In this document: piece after piece, positions 17,494-27,442 of the stretch
Layout of the letters: each line of letters begins with the position of its first letter
Position numbering within the stretch: the stretch's first letter is position 1
Assembly (NCBI RefSeq): GCF_001870465.1
Contig: NZ_MDGK01000003.1
Coordinates: forward strand, 62,001-126,000
From: Pseudomonas extremorientalis
Lineage (GTDB): Bacteria > Pseudomonadota > Gammaproteobacteria > Pseudomonadales > Pseudomonadaceae
Direction: 5' to 3'
DNA: 64,000 bases
Program-made: the position numbers and the translations under genes
Notes under the pieces: model-generated
Told to the model about the DNA's origin: nothing
Database searches by the model: none
Seen by the model: only the letters and a program-made list of their open reading frames with translations

Positions 17494-18804
17494 ATGCTCA
17501 GATGGTGCTCGCGTTCGATTTTCCTGCAAGTCGTGATTGGCCTGATGCTCGGCATCGCCTGCGGCCTGGCCCTTCCCGAATTCTCCTCGCAACTCAAACC
17601 CCTGGGTGACGGCTTTATCAAGCTGATCAAAATGCTGATCGGCCTGATCGTGTTCTGCGTGGTGGTCAGCGGCATTTCCGGCGCCGGGGACTTGAAGAAA
17701 GTCGGACGCATCGGCCTCAAGTCAGTGATCTACTTCGAGATCCTCACCACCGTTGCGCTGGTGATCGGCCTGGTCATGGCCTTCAGCACCGGCATCGGCC
17801 AAGGCGCCAATATCCACCTGGAACAATTGTCCTCCGCTGGTTTGAATGAACTGGCCGACAAGGGCCAGCACATCCGCGGCACCAGTCAGTTCCTGATGGA
17901 CCTGATTCCCAACTCGGTCATCGGTGCCTTTGCCGACAACAACGTGCTGCAAGTGCTGCTGTTTTCGGTGCTGTTCGGCAGCGCGCTGAACCTGGTGGGC
18001 GAAGCGGCGTCGGGCATCTCGCGACTGATCAACGAACTGAGCCACATCATTTTCCGCATCATGGGCATGATCGTGCGCCTGGCGCCGATCGGTGTGTTCG
18101 GCGCGATCGCCTTCACCACCAGCACCTATGGCCTGGACTCCCTGCAACACCTGGGCAGCCTGGTGGGCCTGTTCTACCTGACGTGTCTTGCCTTTGTCGC
18201 ACTGATCCTCGGCATGGTGATGCGCCTGTCGGGCCTGCGCATGTTGCCGCTGCTCAAGTACCTGCGTGAAGAACTGCTGATCGTGATGGGCACCGCTTCC
18301 TCTGACGCCGTATTGCCACAGATCATGCGCAAGCTGGAGCACCTGGGCATTGGCAGTTCCACCGTGGGCCTGGTGATTCCAACGGGGTATTCGTTCAACC
18401 TCGATGGGTTCTCGATCTACCTGACCCTGGCCATTGTGTTTATCGCCAACGCCACTGGTACACCCCTGTCGATGACCGACCTGCTGACGATCCTGCTGGT
18501 GTCGTTGATCACCTCCAAGGGCGCCCACGGCATTCCGGGGTCGGCGCTGGTGATCCTGGCGGCGACCCTCACCGCGATCCCGGCGATTCCGGTGGTGGGC
18601 CTGGTGCTGGTGCTGGCGGTGGATTGGTTCATGGGCATCGGCCGTGCATTGACTAACCTGATCGGCAACTGCGTGGCGACCGTGGCCATTGCTCGCTGGG
18701 AAAAAGACATCGATATCCAGCGCGCCAACAAGGTGCTGGACGGTCAGCAAGGCTATGCCTTCCAGGCCAAGAAGCCGGTATTACCGGCGCATCAAGAGTT
18801 CTGA
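17494..18804 (+). CDS. Dicarboxylate/amino acid:cation symporter (DctA-like)
   Basis: A 436-residue inner-membrane symporter of the DAACS family, importing C4-dicarboxylates or related acids with Na+ or H+. The family core is present: TASSDAVLPQIM (serine-rich hairpin), PTGYSFNLDGFSIYLTLA, SKGAHGIPGSA and the C-terminal RALTNLIGNCVATVAIARWE with the NxxxN cation/substrate motif. Eight helices and two hairpins can be traced. It is followed by two GntR/FCD regulators, and its promoter region contains two palindromes, so induction by its substrate through these regulators is likely. The exact substrate cannot be read from sequence. Confidence 0.9.
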   Translation: MLRWCSRSIFLQVVIGLMLGIACGLALPEFSSQLKPLGDGFIKLIKMLIGLIVFCVVVSGISGAGDLKKVGRIGLKSVIYFEILTTVALVIGLVMAFSTGIGQGANIHLEQLSSAGLNELADKGQHIRGTSQFLMDLIPNSVIGAFADNNVLQVLLFSVLFGSALNLVGEAASGISRLINELSHIIFRIMGMIVRLAPIGVFGAIAFTTSTYGLDSLQHLGSLVGLFYLTCLAFVALILGMVMRLSGLRMLPLLKYLREELLIVMGTASSDAVLPQIMRKLEHLGIGSSTVGLVIPTGYSFNLDGFSIYLTLAIVFIANATGTPLSMTDLLTILLVSLITSKGAHGIPGSALVILAATLTAIPAIPVVGLVLVLAVDWFMGIGRALTNLIGNCVATVAIARWEKDIDIQRANKVLDGQQGYAFQAKKPVLPAHQEF

Positions 18805-18807
18805 AAT

Positions 18808-18832
18808 GTGGGAGGGGGCAGCCCCCTCCCAC
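18808..18832. repeat. Short REP-like palindrome
   Basis: GTGGGAGGGGG-CA-GCCCCCTCCCAC is a nearly complete 25-base palindrome made of the outer REP sequence of both arms with the middle missing. It lies directly after the symporter stop and before the first GntR gene, where it may reduce read-through. Confidence 0.75.
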
Positions 18833-18865
18833 ACATCTATTTGCAAGATCAGGGAGACGCACGAC

Positions 18866-19567
18866 GTGATCAGCACCTCAACCGTCGTCAATTCAGTCGT
18901 AGAAAAACTCCGCGCCGCCTTGGCACGTGGACAGTGGCGCCGGGGTGAAATGCTCCCCGGCCAACGCGAACTGGCCGAACAGATGGGCATCAGCCGCCCC
19001 AGCCTGCGTGAAGCGGTGATCGTGCTGGAGACCCTCGGCCTGGTGCGCTCCATGCCTGGCAAAGGCGTGGTGGTGCTGGAAACCAGCGTCAGCGAACCGC
19101 AATCCAGCGACGCGGTAGCCGACGCCAGCCTGGAAGACATCCTGCAACTGCGCTACACCCTCGAACCCTTCATTGTCGGCCTGGTAGCGCAGTCCATCAG
19201 CAGCAAGGAAGTCGGCCAACTGCGCCTGACCTTGATGGACATGCGCGAAGCCCTCGACGCGGGCGACGCCGAAGCCGGCATGAACGCCTACATCGGCTTT
19301 CACGAAGAGCTGTTCGCCCTTACCTCCAACCCGATCTTCCAGAACGTGGTGCAACAGACCAGCAATGCCCTCAAGCAAAGCGCCCAGGTACTGCGCAACT
19401 CGCCCGAACACCTGGCCGAACGCCTGCAGGAAAACGAAGCCGTAGTACGCGCCATCCGCAACAAGAACAGCGCCCTGGCCAGTGCCGAGATGCGGCGGCA
19501 CATCCTTCAGGAAGGCCTGCGCATGGGTATTCGCTTGAACATCCCGGACGACCATCTGGGCAGCTGA
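18866..19567 (+). CDS. FadR-subfamily GntR regulator (FCD domain)
   Basis: A 233-residue regulator from the GTG at 18866 (VISTSTVVNSVVEKLRAAL), which has AGGGAG 9 bases upstream; a longer frame runs back into the symporter and has no ribosome site. The winged helix (about 10-75) includes LPGQRELAEQMGISRPSLREAV and the wing MPGKGVVVLE. The FCD ligand domain (about 85-220) has the helix LEDILQLRYTLEPFIV and the likely metal/ligand residues in FHEELF and MRRHIL. It lies 61 bases after the symporter and 17 bases before a second GntR gene. It is likely to control the symporter in response to an organic acid. Confidence 0.88.
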   Translation: MISTSTVVNSVVEKLRAALARGQWRRGEMLPGQRELAEQMGISRPSLREAVIVLETLGLVRSMPGKGVVVLETSVSEPQSSDAVADASLEDILQLRYTLEPFIVGLVAQSISSKEVGQLRLTLMDMREALDAGDAEAGMNAYIGFHEELFALTSNPIFQNVVQQTSNALKQSAQVLRNSPEHLAERLQENEAVVRAIRNKNSALASAEMRRHILQEGLRMGIRLNIPDDHLGS

Positions 19568-19584
19568 TTTTTTGGAGACAGGCC

Positions 19585-20265
19585 ATGACCGCCCACGCCT
19601 TGCACTACGACCCTATCCTCCCGACCCTGCGCCTGGTCGCCGGTAAAAAGCCTTCAGTGGATGACATCTATCCGCGCTTGTTCGACGCCATCCTCGAACA
19701 GCGTATTGCCCCGGCCAGCCGTTTTACCGAAGAAGGCCTGGGCGAGACCTTTGGTGTGAGTCGCAGTGTGATCCGCCGGGTCCTGGCCAAGCTGTCCCAT
19801 CAGCAAGTAATCATCCTGCGCCCCAACCAGCGTGCCCAGGTGGCAGCACCGGACGCACAACAGACCCGGGAAATTCTGGAAGCGCGGCGACTGACGGAAA
19901 TCACGGTGGTGCAATTGGCCTGCGCCCAAGCCACTCCCGCGAAAATACGCCAGTTGCGCGACTTGATCACCAGGGAGCGCGAATGCATCGAGCGCGACCA
20001 GCGTGGGCCGGCGATTCGGTTATCCGGGGAGTTTCACCTGCAACTGGCAAAGATCGCCGGTAACGAGCCGCTTGCACAGTTCCTCAACAGCCTGGTGCCG
20101 CTGACGTCACTCGCAATCGCTCGCTATGAAGCGCAAGCCTGTACCTACTGCGCATGGCAGGAGCATGGGGCAATCGCCGACGCCATTGAACAGCAGGACG
20201 TCACCCGCGCCGTCAACCTGATGACCCTGCACCTGAATCACCTGGAAAGACAACTGAATCAATGA
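19585..20265 (+). CDS. Second GntR regulator (FCD domain)
   Basis: A 226-residue GntR/FCD protein. The winged helix spans about 28-95 (FTEEGLGETFGVSRSVIRRVLAKL), shifted inwards by a 25-residue N-terminal extension. The FCD domain follows, with SGEFHLQLAKIAGN and the final histidines in EHGAIADAIE and LHLNHLE. It starts 17 bases after the first GntR stop, so the two are co-transcribed. They differ in sequence and are not a recent duplication. Two FCD regulators behind one transporter suggests that a second, unlinked catabolic locus shares the inducer. This last is inference. Confidence 0.88.
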   Translation: MTAHALHYDPILPTLRLVAGKKPSVDDIYPRLFDAILEQRIAPASRFTEEGLGETFGVSRSVIRRVLAKLSHQQVIILRPNQRAQVAAPDAQQTREILEARRLTEITVVQLACAQATPAKIRQLRDLITRERECIERDQRGPAIRLSGEFHLQLAKIAGNEPLAQFLNSLVPLTSLAIARYEAQACTYCAWQEHGAIADAIEQQDVTRAVNLMTLHLNHLERQLNQ

Positions 20266-20362
20266 CCACGCCCCTCACCCCCTAGGTATGTACCGCCCGG
20301 ATACCGACCTGCTCCATACCCTGTGTCTGCACAACTAAAGTGCCTAATCACAGGTCATCATC

Positions 20363-21388
20363 ATGTATGTAGATACTCAAACCATGCCTGCGCTGTTCGC
20401 GCTGCTCACACAGCTGAATGCGCAGAAAAGCCTACTGGGTGAAACAATCAATGGATCACTGGGACAACTGAATGAGATCGCGACAAAGATCGGCTTTGAA
20501 CTGCTCGCGCTTGAGAGCTATGACAAAGCCGAGCTATGCCTGACGATTGCCGCCGCCCAAGGCAAGGCTCAAGCCCAGTACGCAATGGCAACCTGCGTTA
20601 CCCGCCGGGATGGTGGTTTTCGCATTGCCTCGCAAGAAACTCGCCAATGGCTGAGGCTGGCGGCGGCTCAAGACTACGTCCCGGCACTGATGCGTTTGGG
20701 CGATACCCAATCCCTGCGCAAAGCCGCTGAAATACTCACCCCCAAGGCGGAGGCCGGAGATACTCAGGCCATGAGCTTCCTGTTTAAACTCGACAAGGAT
20801 GTGAATTGGTTGAAAAAAGCCGTTGCCCTCAACGATTCTTCAGCGCAATTCGAGCTCGCCGAGGCCTATCACGATACTCCGCAACTGGTCCCCAACGCCG
20901 TGGAACGTCACGCACTGATCGAAGAGCTTCGGCAGAAAGCGGCCGACGGCGGTAGCGTGCCGGCGCTGGCTGAGCGTGTTTTCTCCCCTACGTCCACCGC
21001 AGACATTCTGGAAAAACAACAACGACTGGTCCAGCTCGCTTTATTGGGTCAACTCGATGCGTTGGTGGAATATGGGTATGCACTGGCAGGCATGCCGCAT
21101 ATCAACCAAGGGTTGTCCCTTGCCGTACAGCGACACACCGTGGCACCGCGGACGTACGGACTTGAAAGGGATTTCGCCAAGGCCTATGCAGTGCTGGGCA
21201 TGGTTCTGCCAAAACTGACCAACCCCCTCGCGGCTGAAAACCTGCAACATGACATGGATGCTATTTGGCATCAAATGACGCCGCAACAGTATTCGGCCAG
21301 TGAAGCAATCCGCGTCGGCCTGCACGAACGGATAGAACACGTATTCAAATCCATCGCCCCCTTCATCATCGTGGGCGCACCGCATTGA
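20363..21388 (+). CDS. Sel1/TPR-like repeat protein, function unknown
   Basis: A 341-residue protein without signal peptide or membrane segment. The part from about 50 to 190 has repeated A-x(3)-Y/L-x-L-A helix pairs (YDKAELCLTIAAAQGKAQAQYAMA, DSSAQFELAEAYHD) of Sel1-like solenoids, which act as protein-interaction scaffolds. The C-terminal third includes FAKAYAVLGMVLPKLT, another Sel1-like helix. Base composition is somewhat lower in G+C than its neighbours. It stands alone and converges on gdhB across a bidirectional terminator. I do not recognise the specific family. Confidence 0.75.
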   Translation: MYVDTQTMPALFALLTQLNAQKSLLGETINGSLGQLNEIATKIGFELLALESYDKAELCLTIAAAQGKAQAQYAMATCVTRRDGGFRIASQETRQWLRLAAAQDYVPALMRLGDTQSLRKAAEILTPKAEAGDTQAMSFLFKLDKDVNWLKKAVALNDSSAQFELAEAYHDTPQLVPNAVERHALIEELRQKAADGGSVPALAERVFSPTSTADILEKQQRLVQLALLGQLDALVEYGYALAGMPHINQGLSLAVQRHTVAPRTYGLERDFAKAYAVLGMVLPKLTNPLAAENLQHDMDAIWHQMTPQQYSASEAIRVGLHERIEHVFKSIAPFIIVGAPH

Positions 21389-21420
21389 TCCCGGAACATC
21401 AGCGACATTGAAGGCCCCAT

Positions 21421-21460
21421 AAAAAATCCCCGCATCATTGCATGCGGGGATTTTTGTTTT
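21421..21460. terminator. Bidirectional Rho-independent terminator
   Basis: AATCCCCGCAT (21425-21435) pairs with ATGCGGGGATT (21442-21452) across a 6-base loop, with an A-run on the left and a T-run on the right. It separates the converging Sel1-like and gdhB genes and can end both transcripts. Confidence 0.92.
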
Positions 21461-21478
21461 CAACGACGGATCAGCCGT

Positions 21479-24400
21479 TTAAAGCACCGACTGACCACTC
21501 AACGCCAGGTCCAGCAACTCACGGTTGGCCACCGCGTACATGGCGTAGTCCGTGCCGACCGCCGCGCGGATTTCCACCATCATCGCCACCCAACGCTCGG
21601 CCATGTCCTTGTGCTGCTCAAGCCACAGGGCCACGCGGGCTTCCATGTCTTGTGGCGCGTCGGCCATTTGCAGGACGGAGATGGTGATCGCGCGTTGCTG
21701 CCAGTCCACATCGTCGCGGAACGCTTCGCGGGCCGCAGCCTGCCAGTTGTTGCCCACCGGCAGATCGCTGATCTGCTGCAGGTACCATGGCAAGTCCAAA
21801 GCGCTGCCAACGGCGAAGTAGGCCTTGGCCACTTCGGCGGCGTCATGCCCGGTCACGTCAGCGGCTTCGATGATCGGCAGCAAGGTGTACAGGTGGGTCG
21901 TACCTGCAACCATGCGCGCCAGCAGCTCCGGCACACCGGCTTCGGTGTAGGCCTGGTAGCGCTTCTGCCAGCCTTCGCGGGTCGGCCCTTCCAGCAGTTC
22001 GTCGAGCTTGAGGCCCAACGCGGCCAGGTGCGGTCCGAAGTGCGCGGTGTCTCGGCCTGCGTCCTGCTCGTTGCGACGACTGCGCAGGAACCAGCGCGTG
22101 GCGCGACGGCCCAGGCGCATCAGCTCGTCCATCAACTGCAATTGCACATCGGCGGAGACCTGGTGGTCCAGGGCTTCTATTTGGCGGAACCAGTGCGGGA
22201 GGTGGAAGATGTCACGCACGATCACATAGGCGCCGGCCACGTTCGCCGGGCTCATGCCGGTCGACTCTTTGAGTCGCTGCACGAAGGTGATGCCCATGTG
22301 GTTGACCAGGTCGTTGGCGATCTGGGTGCTGACGATCTCGCGCTTGAGGCGGTGGCGACGCATGGCCTCACCGAACTTGGCCACCAGGCTCGGCGGGAAC
22401 GCGGTCTCCATGTCGCGGGTCAGGTACTCGTCATCCGGTACCAGCGACTTGAGCAGCGCTTCCTTGAGGTCGATCTTGCTGTACGAGATCAACACCGACA
22501 GCTCCGGACGGGTCAGGCCCTTGCCGTTCGCGGCGCGCTCGGTCAACTGCTCCTCGGTCGGCAGGTACTCGATGGCGCGGTCCAGCTTGCCACGGCCTTC
22601 CAGGTCGCTCATCAGGCGCTTGTACTCGGCAGCACGCTCGTAGGCACGGCGCGCTGCCAGGGACAGGGCCTGGGTCTGCTTGTAGTTGTTGCCCAACACC
22701 AGGTTGCCGACTTCGTCGGTCATGCTCGCCAGCAACTGGTTGCGTTGCTTGTCGGTCATGTCACCGGCCTGCACCACTTCGTTGAGCAGGATCTTGATGT
22801 TCACTTCGTGGTCGGAGCAGTCCACGCCACCGGCGTTGTCGATGAAGTCGGTGTTGGAACCGCCGCCATTGAGGCCGAATTCCACACGACCCAGCTGGGT
22901 CATGCCGAGGTTACCGCCCTCGCCCACCACCTTGCAGCGCAGCTCGTTGCCGTTGACGCGCAGGGCGTCGTTGGCCTTGTCGCCCACATCGGCGTGGCTT
23001 TCGCTGCTGGCCTTGACGTAAGTGCCAATACCGCCGTTCCACAACAGGTCTACCGGCGCCTTGAGCAAGGCATTCAGCAGTTCGGTCGGCGTCAGCTTGT
23101 CGGCCGAGATGTCGAAGCGTTCTTTCATCTGTGGCGAGATGGCAATGCTCTTCGCGCTGCGCGAGAAGATACCGCCGCCTTCGGACATGATGCTGGTGTC
23201 GTAGTCGGTCCAGGCCGAACGCGGCAGCTCGAACAGGCGCTGGCGCTCGACGAAGCTGGTGGCCGGGTTCGGGTTCGGGTCGATGAAGATATGCAGGTGG
23301 TTGAAGGCCGCGACCAGTTGCAGCTTGTCGGACATCAACAGGCCGTTGCCGAACACGTCACCGGCCATGTCGCCGACGCCCACCACGGTGATACTGTCTT
23401 CCTGCACGTTGATGCCGCGCTCACGGAAGTGACGCTGCACACCGACCCACGCGCCCTTGGCGGTGATGCCCATTTTCTTGTGGTCGTAACCGGCGGAACC
23501 ACCGGAGGCGAACGCGTCACCCAGCCAGAAACCGTAGTCGATGGCGATGCCGTTGGCGATGTCGGAGAAGGTCGCAGTGCCCTTGTCCGCCGCCACCACC
23601 AGGTACGGGTCATCGTCGTCATGGCGCACGACGTTGGCCGGGGGCACCAGGGCGCCGTCCTTGAGGTTATCGGTAATGTCCAGCAGGCCGGAAATGAAGA
23701 TGCGGTAGCAGGCGATGCCCTCGGCCGCGATCTCGTCACGGCTGCCGCCCAGAGGCAGGCGACGCGGCAGGAAGCCGCCCTTCGCACCCACCGGCACGAT
23801 CACCGAGTTCTTGACTTGCTGGGCTTTTACCAGGCCAAGCACTTCGGTGCGGAAGTCTTCTTCACGGTCGGACCAGCGCAGGCCGCCGCGGGCGACGTTG
23901 CCGAAGCGCAGGTGCACGCCTTCGACCCGTGGCGAGTACACGAAGATTTCAAACTTCGGCACTGGCTTGGGCAATTCAGGGATCGCGTGCGGATTGAACT
24001 TGAAGCTGAAGTACGACTTGTTCTGCCCGTTGGCGTCGGTCTGGTAGAAGTTGGTACGCAGGGTCGCCTTGATCAGGTCCAGGTAGCGACGCAGGATGCG
24101 GTCTTCGTTGAGCACCTGGACATCGTCCAGGGCGGTGAGGATCGCTTGCTCCAGGCGCTGCTGCTTGTCTTCCAGGTCGTCGGCGGTGAGCTTGCGCGCC
24201 AGGTAGAAGCGGGTCTTGAACAACCGGGTCAACTCGCGGGCGATGTCGGTGTGGTTGTTCAGGGTGCTGGCGATGTAACCGAGGTCGAAGCCCAGGCGGA
24301 TCTGCTTGAGGTAACGGGCGTAGGCGCGCAGCAGCGCGACGTCGCGCCATGGCAGGCCGGCGGTGAGTACCAGGCGGTTGAACGCATCGTTCTCGGCGTC

Positions 24401-26338
24401 GCCATGCACGATGTGCACGAACGCGTCCTGCAGGGTGTCGTTGAGTTGCTGGATATCCAGGTTCACACCTTCGGCGGCGATGAACGCGAAGTCATGGATC
24501 CAGAACTCACGGCCATTGGCATGACGCAGACGGTACGGGAACTCACCCAGCACGCGCAGGCCGAGGTTTTCCAGGATCGGCAGCACGTCGGACAGCGCCA
24601 GCGGGGTGTCGGCGTGGTACAGCTTGCAATGCAGCTCGCGTTGGCCGGAGACCTGGCCCAGCGGCTGATAGAAGCTCATCACCAGCGGGTTGGCTTCGGT
24701 GAGGCTGAGCAAGTGCTGCATGTCGACCACCGCCGAGTGCGCGGCAAAGCGCTCGCGGTAACCGGCCGGGAAGCCTTTCGGGAAGTCCGCCAGCACATTG
24801 GTGCCGTGGGCTTCGCCAAAGCTTTCCACCACCAGGCTGGAGTAGTCGTCCTGCCAGCTGCGGCAGGCCTGCACCACTTCCTTTTCCAGTTGCAGCGGGT
24901 CGATATCCAGGCGGTTCTTCGGGTCAACCCGCAGAATCAGCTGCACACGGGCCAGCACGGATTCGGAGAAGAAGGTCCAGAACTCGCAGTCCGAGGCCTT
25001 CAGGCGATCCATCAATACTTGCTGGATCTTCTGGCGCACTTCGGTGGAATAGATGTCGCGTGGCACGTAGGCCAGGCAGTAGCAGAAACGACCGTACGGG
25101 TCTTTGCGCAGGAACACGCGAATCTTGTTGCGCTCCTGGATCTGCACGATCGACATCACAGTGCTGAACAACTCGTCGACCGGGGTCTGGAACAGGTCGT
25201 CACGGGGCAGCACTTCAACGACCTGGGCCAGTTCCTTGCCCAGGTGCGCCTTGGGCTGGAAGCCCGAGCGGCGTTCGATTTCCGCGACCTTGCGGCGGAT
25301 GTATGGAATGACCCGTACGCTTTCGCCATACACCGAGGAGGTGTACAAGCCCATGAAGCGGTGTTCCTTGATGACCTTGCCGTCGGCGTCGATCTCACGG
25401 ATCGACACGTAGTCCGGGTAGGCCGGGCGGTGCACGCGGCTCGGGTGCGCGGCCTTGGCGAAGGACAGCACGGTTGGCTCACGCAGGTAGGCCACGGCGT
25501 AATCTTCGATGCGCAGATCGTCGGCGGTGAGGCCGGCGCGCAGCAGCTTGGTCAGACCGAGGAAGGAACCGGCGTCATATTCGATATGACCGCCGTCCGC
25601 CTCGTCACGTACCACGAACTCTTCATAGCCGAGGAAGGTGAAGTGGTTGCCCACCAGCCATTCCAGGAAGTTCTTGATCTCGGCTTTTTCTTCGCCGTCG
25701 ATAGCGAACTGGCTTGCGTCGATACCGGCCAGCAGGTCCTGGACCTTGGCTTTCATCGGTTCGAAATCGGCCACGGCCACGCGCACTTCGCCCAGCACCT
25801 GCTCAAGCTCTTTGCTCAGCACGTTCAGTTCGGCGGCGTTGGCGCAACGATCGATTTCCAGGTACATCAGCGATTCTTGCTGGATGCCTTCGCCCTGGGT
25901 GCCTTTGGGCAGGATTTCCAGCAACTCGCCCTTGGCGCCACGGCGTACGCTGAGCACGGTGGTCTGCAGGGTGTGGATGCTGTAGCCACGGCGGTTCAGC
26001 TCGGTGCGGACCGAGTCCACCAGGAAGGGCAGGTCATGGTGCAGCACTTCGACCGCGGTGTGGGTCGACTGCCAGCCATGACGTTCGTAATCGGGGTTGT
26101 AGACCCGCACTTGCGGTTGGGTGTGGTCAAAGCGCTCAAGCAGGCGCCACGCAGAGAGGGTGCAACCGGCCAGGTCGGAAAGGCGACGCTGGGTCAGTTC
26201 GTCCAGGGAAATGATGCCGAAGAATTGTTCAGCGAACAGCGCCACTTGTGGCAGTGCCTGTTCACTGATGTGCTGCGCCAGTGCCGCTTGCAGTTGATGC
26301 TGGAAGTCGGCCTTGCTGGCTGCGGTGAAAAACGCCAT
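21479..26338 (-). CDS. gdhB: NAD-specific glutamate dehydrogenase (GdhB, 180-kDa class)
   Basis: A 1619-residue enzyme converting glutamate to 2-oxoglutarate and ammonia with NAD+, in the catabolic direction. The N-terminal half (about 1-700) holds the ACT-like regulatory segments typical of the 180-kDa class, whose P. aeruginosa member is activated by arginine. The catalytic domain has the substrate-lysine region VIVPVGAKGGF (about 847-857) and the cofactor region VVGVGDMAGDVFGNG. The length matches the family to within a residue or two. It is a single gene between a terminator and a 492-base non-coding gap. Arginine/glutamate-dependent regulation is known for the family but no ArgR site was confirmed here. 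Confidence 0.97.
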   Translation of the reverse strand: MAFFTAASKADFQHQLQAALAQHISEQALPQVALFAEQFFGIISLDELTQRRLSDLAGCTLSAWRLLERFDHTQPQVRVYNPDYERHGWQSTHTAVEVLHHDLPFLVDSVRTELNRRGYSIHTLQTTVLSVRRGAKGELLEILPKGTQGEGIQQESLMYLEIDRCANAAELNVLSKELEQVLGEVRVAVADFEPMKAKVQDLLAGIDASQFAIDGEEKAEIKNFLEWLVGNHFTFLGYEEFVVRDEADGGHIEYDAGSFLGLTKLLRAGLTADDLRIEDYAVAYLREPTVLSFAKAAHPSRVHRPAYPDYVSIREIDADGKVIKEHRFMGLYTSSVYGESVRVIPYIRRKVAEIERRSGFQPKAHLGKELAQVVEVLPRDDLFQTPVDELFSTVMSIVQIQERNKIRVFLRKDPYGRFCYCLAYVPRDIYSTEVRQKIQQVLMDRLKASDCEFWTFFSESVLARVQLILRVDPKNRLDIDPLQLEKEVVQACRSWQDDYSSLVVESFGEAHGTNVLADFPKGFPAGYRERFAAHSAVVDMQHLLSLTEANPLVMSFYQPLGQVSGQRELHCKLYHADTPLALSDVLPILENLGLRVLGEFPYRLRHANGREFWIHDFAFIAAEGVNLDIQQLNDTLQDAFVHIVHGDAENDAFNRLVLTAGLPWRDVALLRAYARYLKQIRLGFDLGYIASTLNNHTDIARELTRLFKTRFYLARKLTADDLEDKQQRLEQAILTALDDVQVLNEDRILRRYLDLIKATLRTNFYQTDANGQNKSYFSFKFNPHAIPELPKPVPKFEIFVYSPRVEGVHLRFGNVARGGLRWSDREEDFRTEVLGLVKAQQVKNSVIVPVGAKGGFLPRRLPLGGSRDEIAAEGIACYRIFISGLLDITDNLKDGALVPPANVVRHDDDDPYLVVAADKGTATFSDIANGIAIDYGFWLGDAFASGGSAGYDHKKMGITAKGAWVGVQRHFRERGINVQEDSITVVGVGDMAGDVFGNGLLMSDKLQLVAAFNHLHIFIDPNPNPATSFVERQRLFELPRSAWTDYDTSIMSEGGGIFSRSAKSIAISPQMKERFDISADKLTPTELLNALLKAPVDLLWNGGIGTYVKASSESHADVGDKANDALRVNGNELRCKVVGEGGNLGMTQLGRVEFGLNGGGSNTDFIDNAGGVDCSDHEVNIKILLNEVVQAGDMTDKQRNQLLASMTDEVGNLVLGNNYKQTQALSLAARRAYERAAEYKRLMSDLEGRGKLDRAIEYLPTEEQLTERAANGKGLTRPELSVLISYSKIDLKEALLKSLVPDDEYLTRDMETAFPPSLVAKFGEAMRRHRLKREIVSTQIANDLVNHMGITFVQRLKESTGMSPANVAGAYVIVRDIFHLPHWFRQIEALDHQVSADVQLQLMDELMRLGRRATRWFLRSRRNEQDAGRDTAHFGPHLAALGLKLDELLEGPTREGWQKRYQAYTEAGVPELLARMVAGTTHLYTLLPIIEAADVTGHDAAEVAKAYFAVGSALDLPWYLQQISDLPVGNNWQAAAREAFRDDVDWQQRAITISVLQMADAPQDMEARVALWLEQHKDMAERWVAMMVEIRAAVGTDYAMYAVANRELLDLALSGQSVL

Positions 26339-26830
26339 CTGTGGTACTCCGCTTGGGCTTGTTATTGATGGAAGCGTCGCGTGTTATCCCCTTGCGGGGA
26401 GACCGTCAGCGCTGTTCGCTGGGTGACGAGTTAAGCACCATAAACGAATCAGGGTGACAGGTGGGTGAAGCTGGACAAGACAATGAGGTCACATACAACT
26501 TCCATAAGATGTGCACCTTGCCGGGTGACGGTACGACGGGCAGGTCAGGCGCCAGGCTCATGCACATCCGTTGTGCAGCTTAACGAGTGTGGGAAGCCAG
26601 CTGCTTGCGACGCTGCGACATATTCGGTCATCGGCAAGCAGGCGCCGGGTTGCGACTTGGGCAACCCATCATTTCCGGGAGAAAAACCGGCTATTTCCAC
26701 GCCGGCGAGTATCAGAAATGACCGATATTGCCCGCCAGGTCATGCACGAGTTCTGACACAGGAAGCAGCACAAAATTCGCCGCAATGGCACAATTGCGCG
26801 CATTACGCCCTCCCCCAGACAGGATTGCCC
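26339..26830. other. Intergenic region between gdhB and the 117-residue protein gene
   Basis: This 492-base gap must hold the divergent promoters. A small hairpin (TCCCC-TTGC-GGGGA) lies near 26387-26400. An open frame here (from 26465) runs into the next gene, but its Arg/Cys/Pro-rich translation and missing ribosome site argue against coding. I see no RNA gene. Confidence 0.6.
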
Positions 26831-27184
26831 ATGCTGCAACTGAAAACCGACGCCCTGATGGCCACGCCGTGCGACGACGAAGAAGACAACATGGCGATGC
26901 TCTGCTGCCACGGCAAGAACGGCGAAATGTTCATGCTGACCCGCTACCCGGATGAGGACGAAGTGGAACTGACCTGGGATTACGAGCCCTCGACGCTGGA
27001 TGGGCTGAAGGTCACGCTCAGTGACACTACCCTGCTGGTCGAATTGGCTGCCGGGGATGCCGATGCCTTGGGTGGCAAGGACCAGCTGGAGATTACCCAC
27101 GCCACGGCGGCGTCGGATATGGCCGAAGTCGAGCAAACCCTGCAAAACATCCTGAAAGGCACCGGCACTTTCACCCGAATTTAA
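26831..27184 (+). CDS. Small acidic protein of unknown function
   Basis: A 117-residue protein starting at the ATG with AGGA 7 bases upstream. It is acidic (CDDEEDNMAM, YPDEDEVELTW) and ends in a helix (MAEVEQTLQNILKG). There is no signal peptide or known domain. The order gdhB, this protein, moxR operon is the one I recall in P. aeruginosa, so it is probably a conserved Pseudomonas orphan rather than an acquired gene. It is separated from moxR by a REPIN and is likely its own transcript. Confidence 0.8.
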   Translation: MLQLKTDALMATPCDDEEDNMAMLCCHGKNGEMFMLTRYPDEDEVELTWDYEPSTLDGLKVTLSDTTLLVELAAGDADALGGKDQLEITHATAASDMAEVEQTLQNILKGTGTFTRI

Positions 27185-27203
27185 GCGGCACCCACAATCA
27201 CAT

Positions 27204-27289
27204 GTGGGAGGGGGCTTGCCCCGATAGCGGCGAACCAGTTCCTGCATCTGCGTGTGACCCACTGCAATCGGGGGCAAGCCCCCTCCCAC
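27204..27289. repeat. REPIN (inverted REP pair)
   Basis: GTGGGAGGGGGCTTGCCCC, here lacking one C, is paired with GGGGGCAAGCCCCCTCCCAC across a 47-base spacer. It follows the small acidic protein gene and precedes the moxR promoter region. Confidence 0.9.
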
Positions 27290-27442
27290 ATCGACCGCGT
27301 TCCCACACAAATTTCCTACAAGATTTGCCAAAAATACCCGTCACGCCGTTAGTCGCCACCCCCCTCGATGCATTAAAGTAGACGCCCCAGGTCTTGGCAT
27401 TTTTCACAACGCCAAGGCTCATCTCTCCAGGAACCGTCATCG

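Noticed and set aside
21611..26368. 1585-codon open frame antisense to gdhB
   Set aside because: It follows the codon phase of gdhB, its translation is rich in His, Gln, Val and Gly as in GC-rich shadow frames, and it has no recognisable domain.
26465..26830. Upstream extension of the small acidic protein
   Set aside because: No ribosome site and an improbable Cys/Arg/Pro-rich translation; the internal ATG at 26831 has a proper site.
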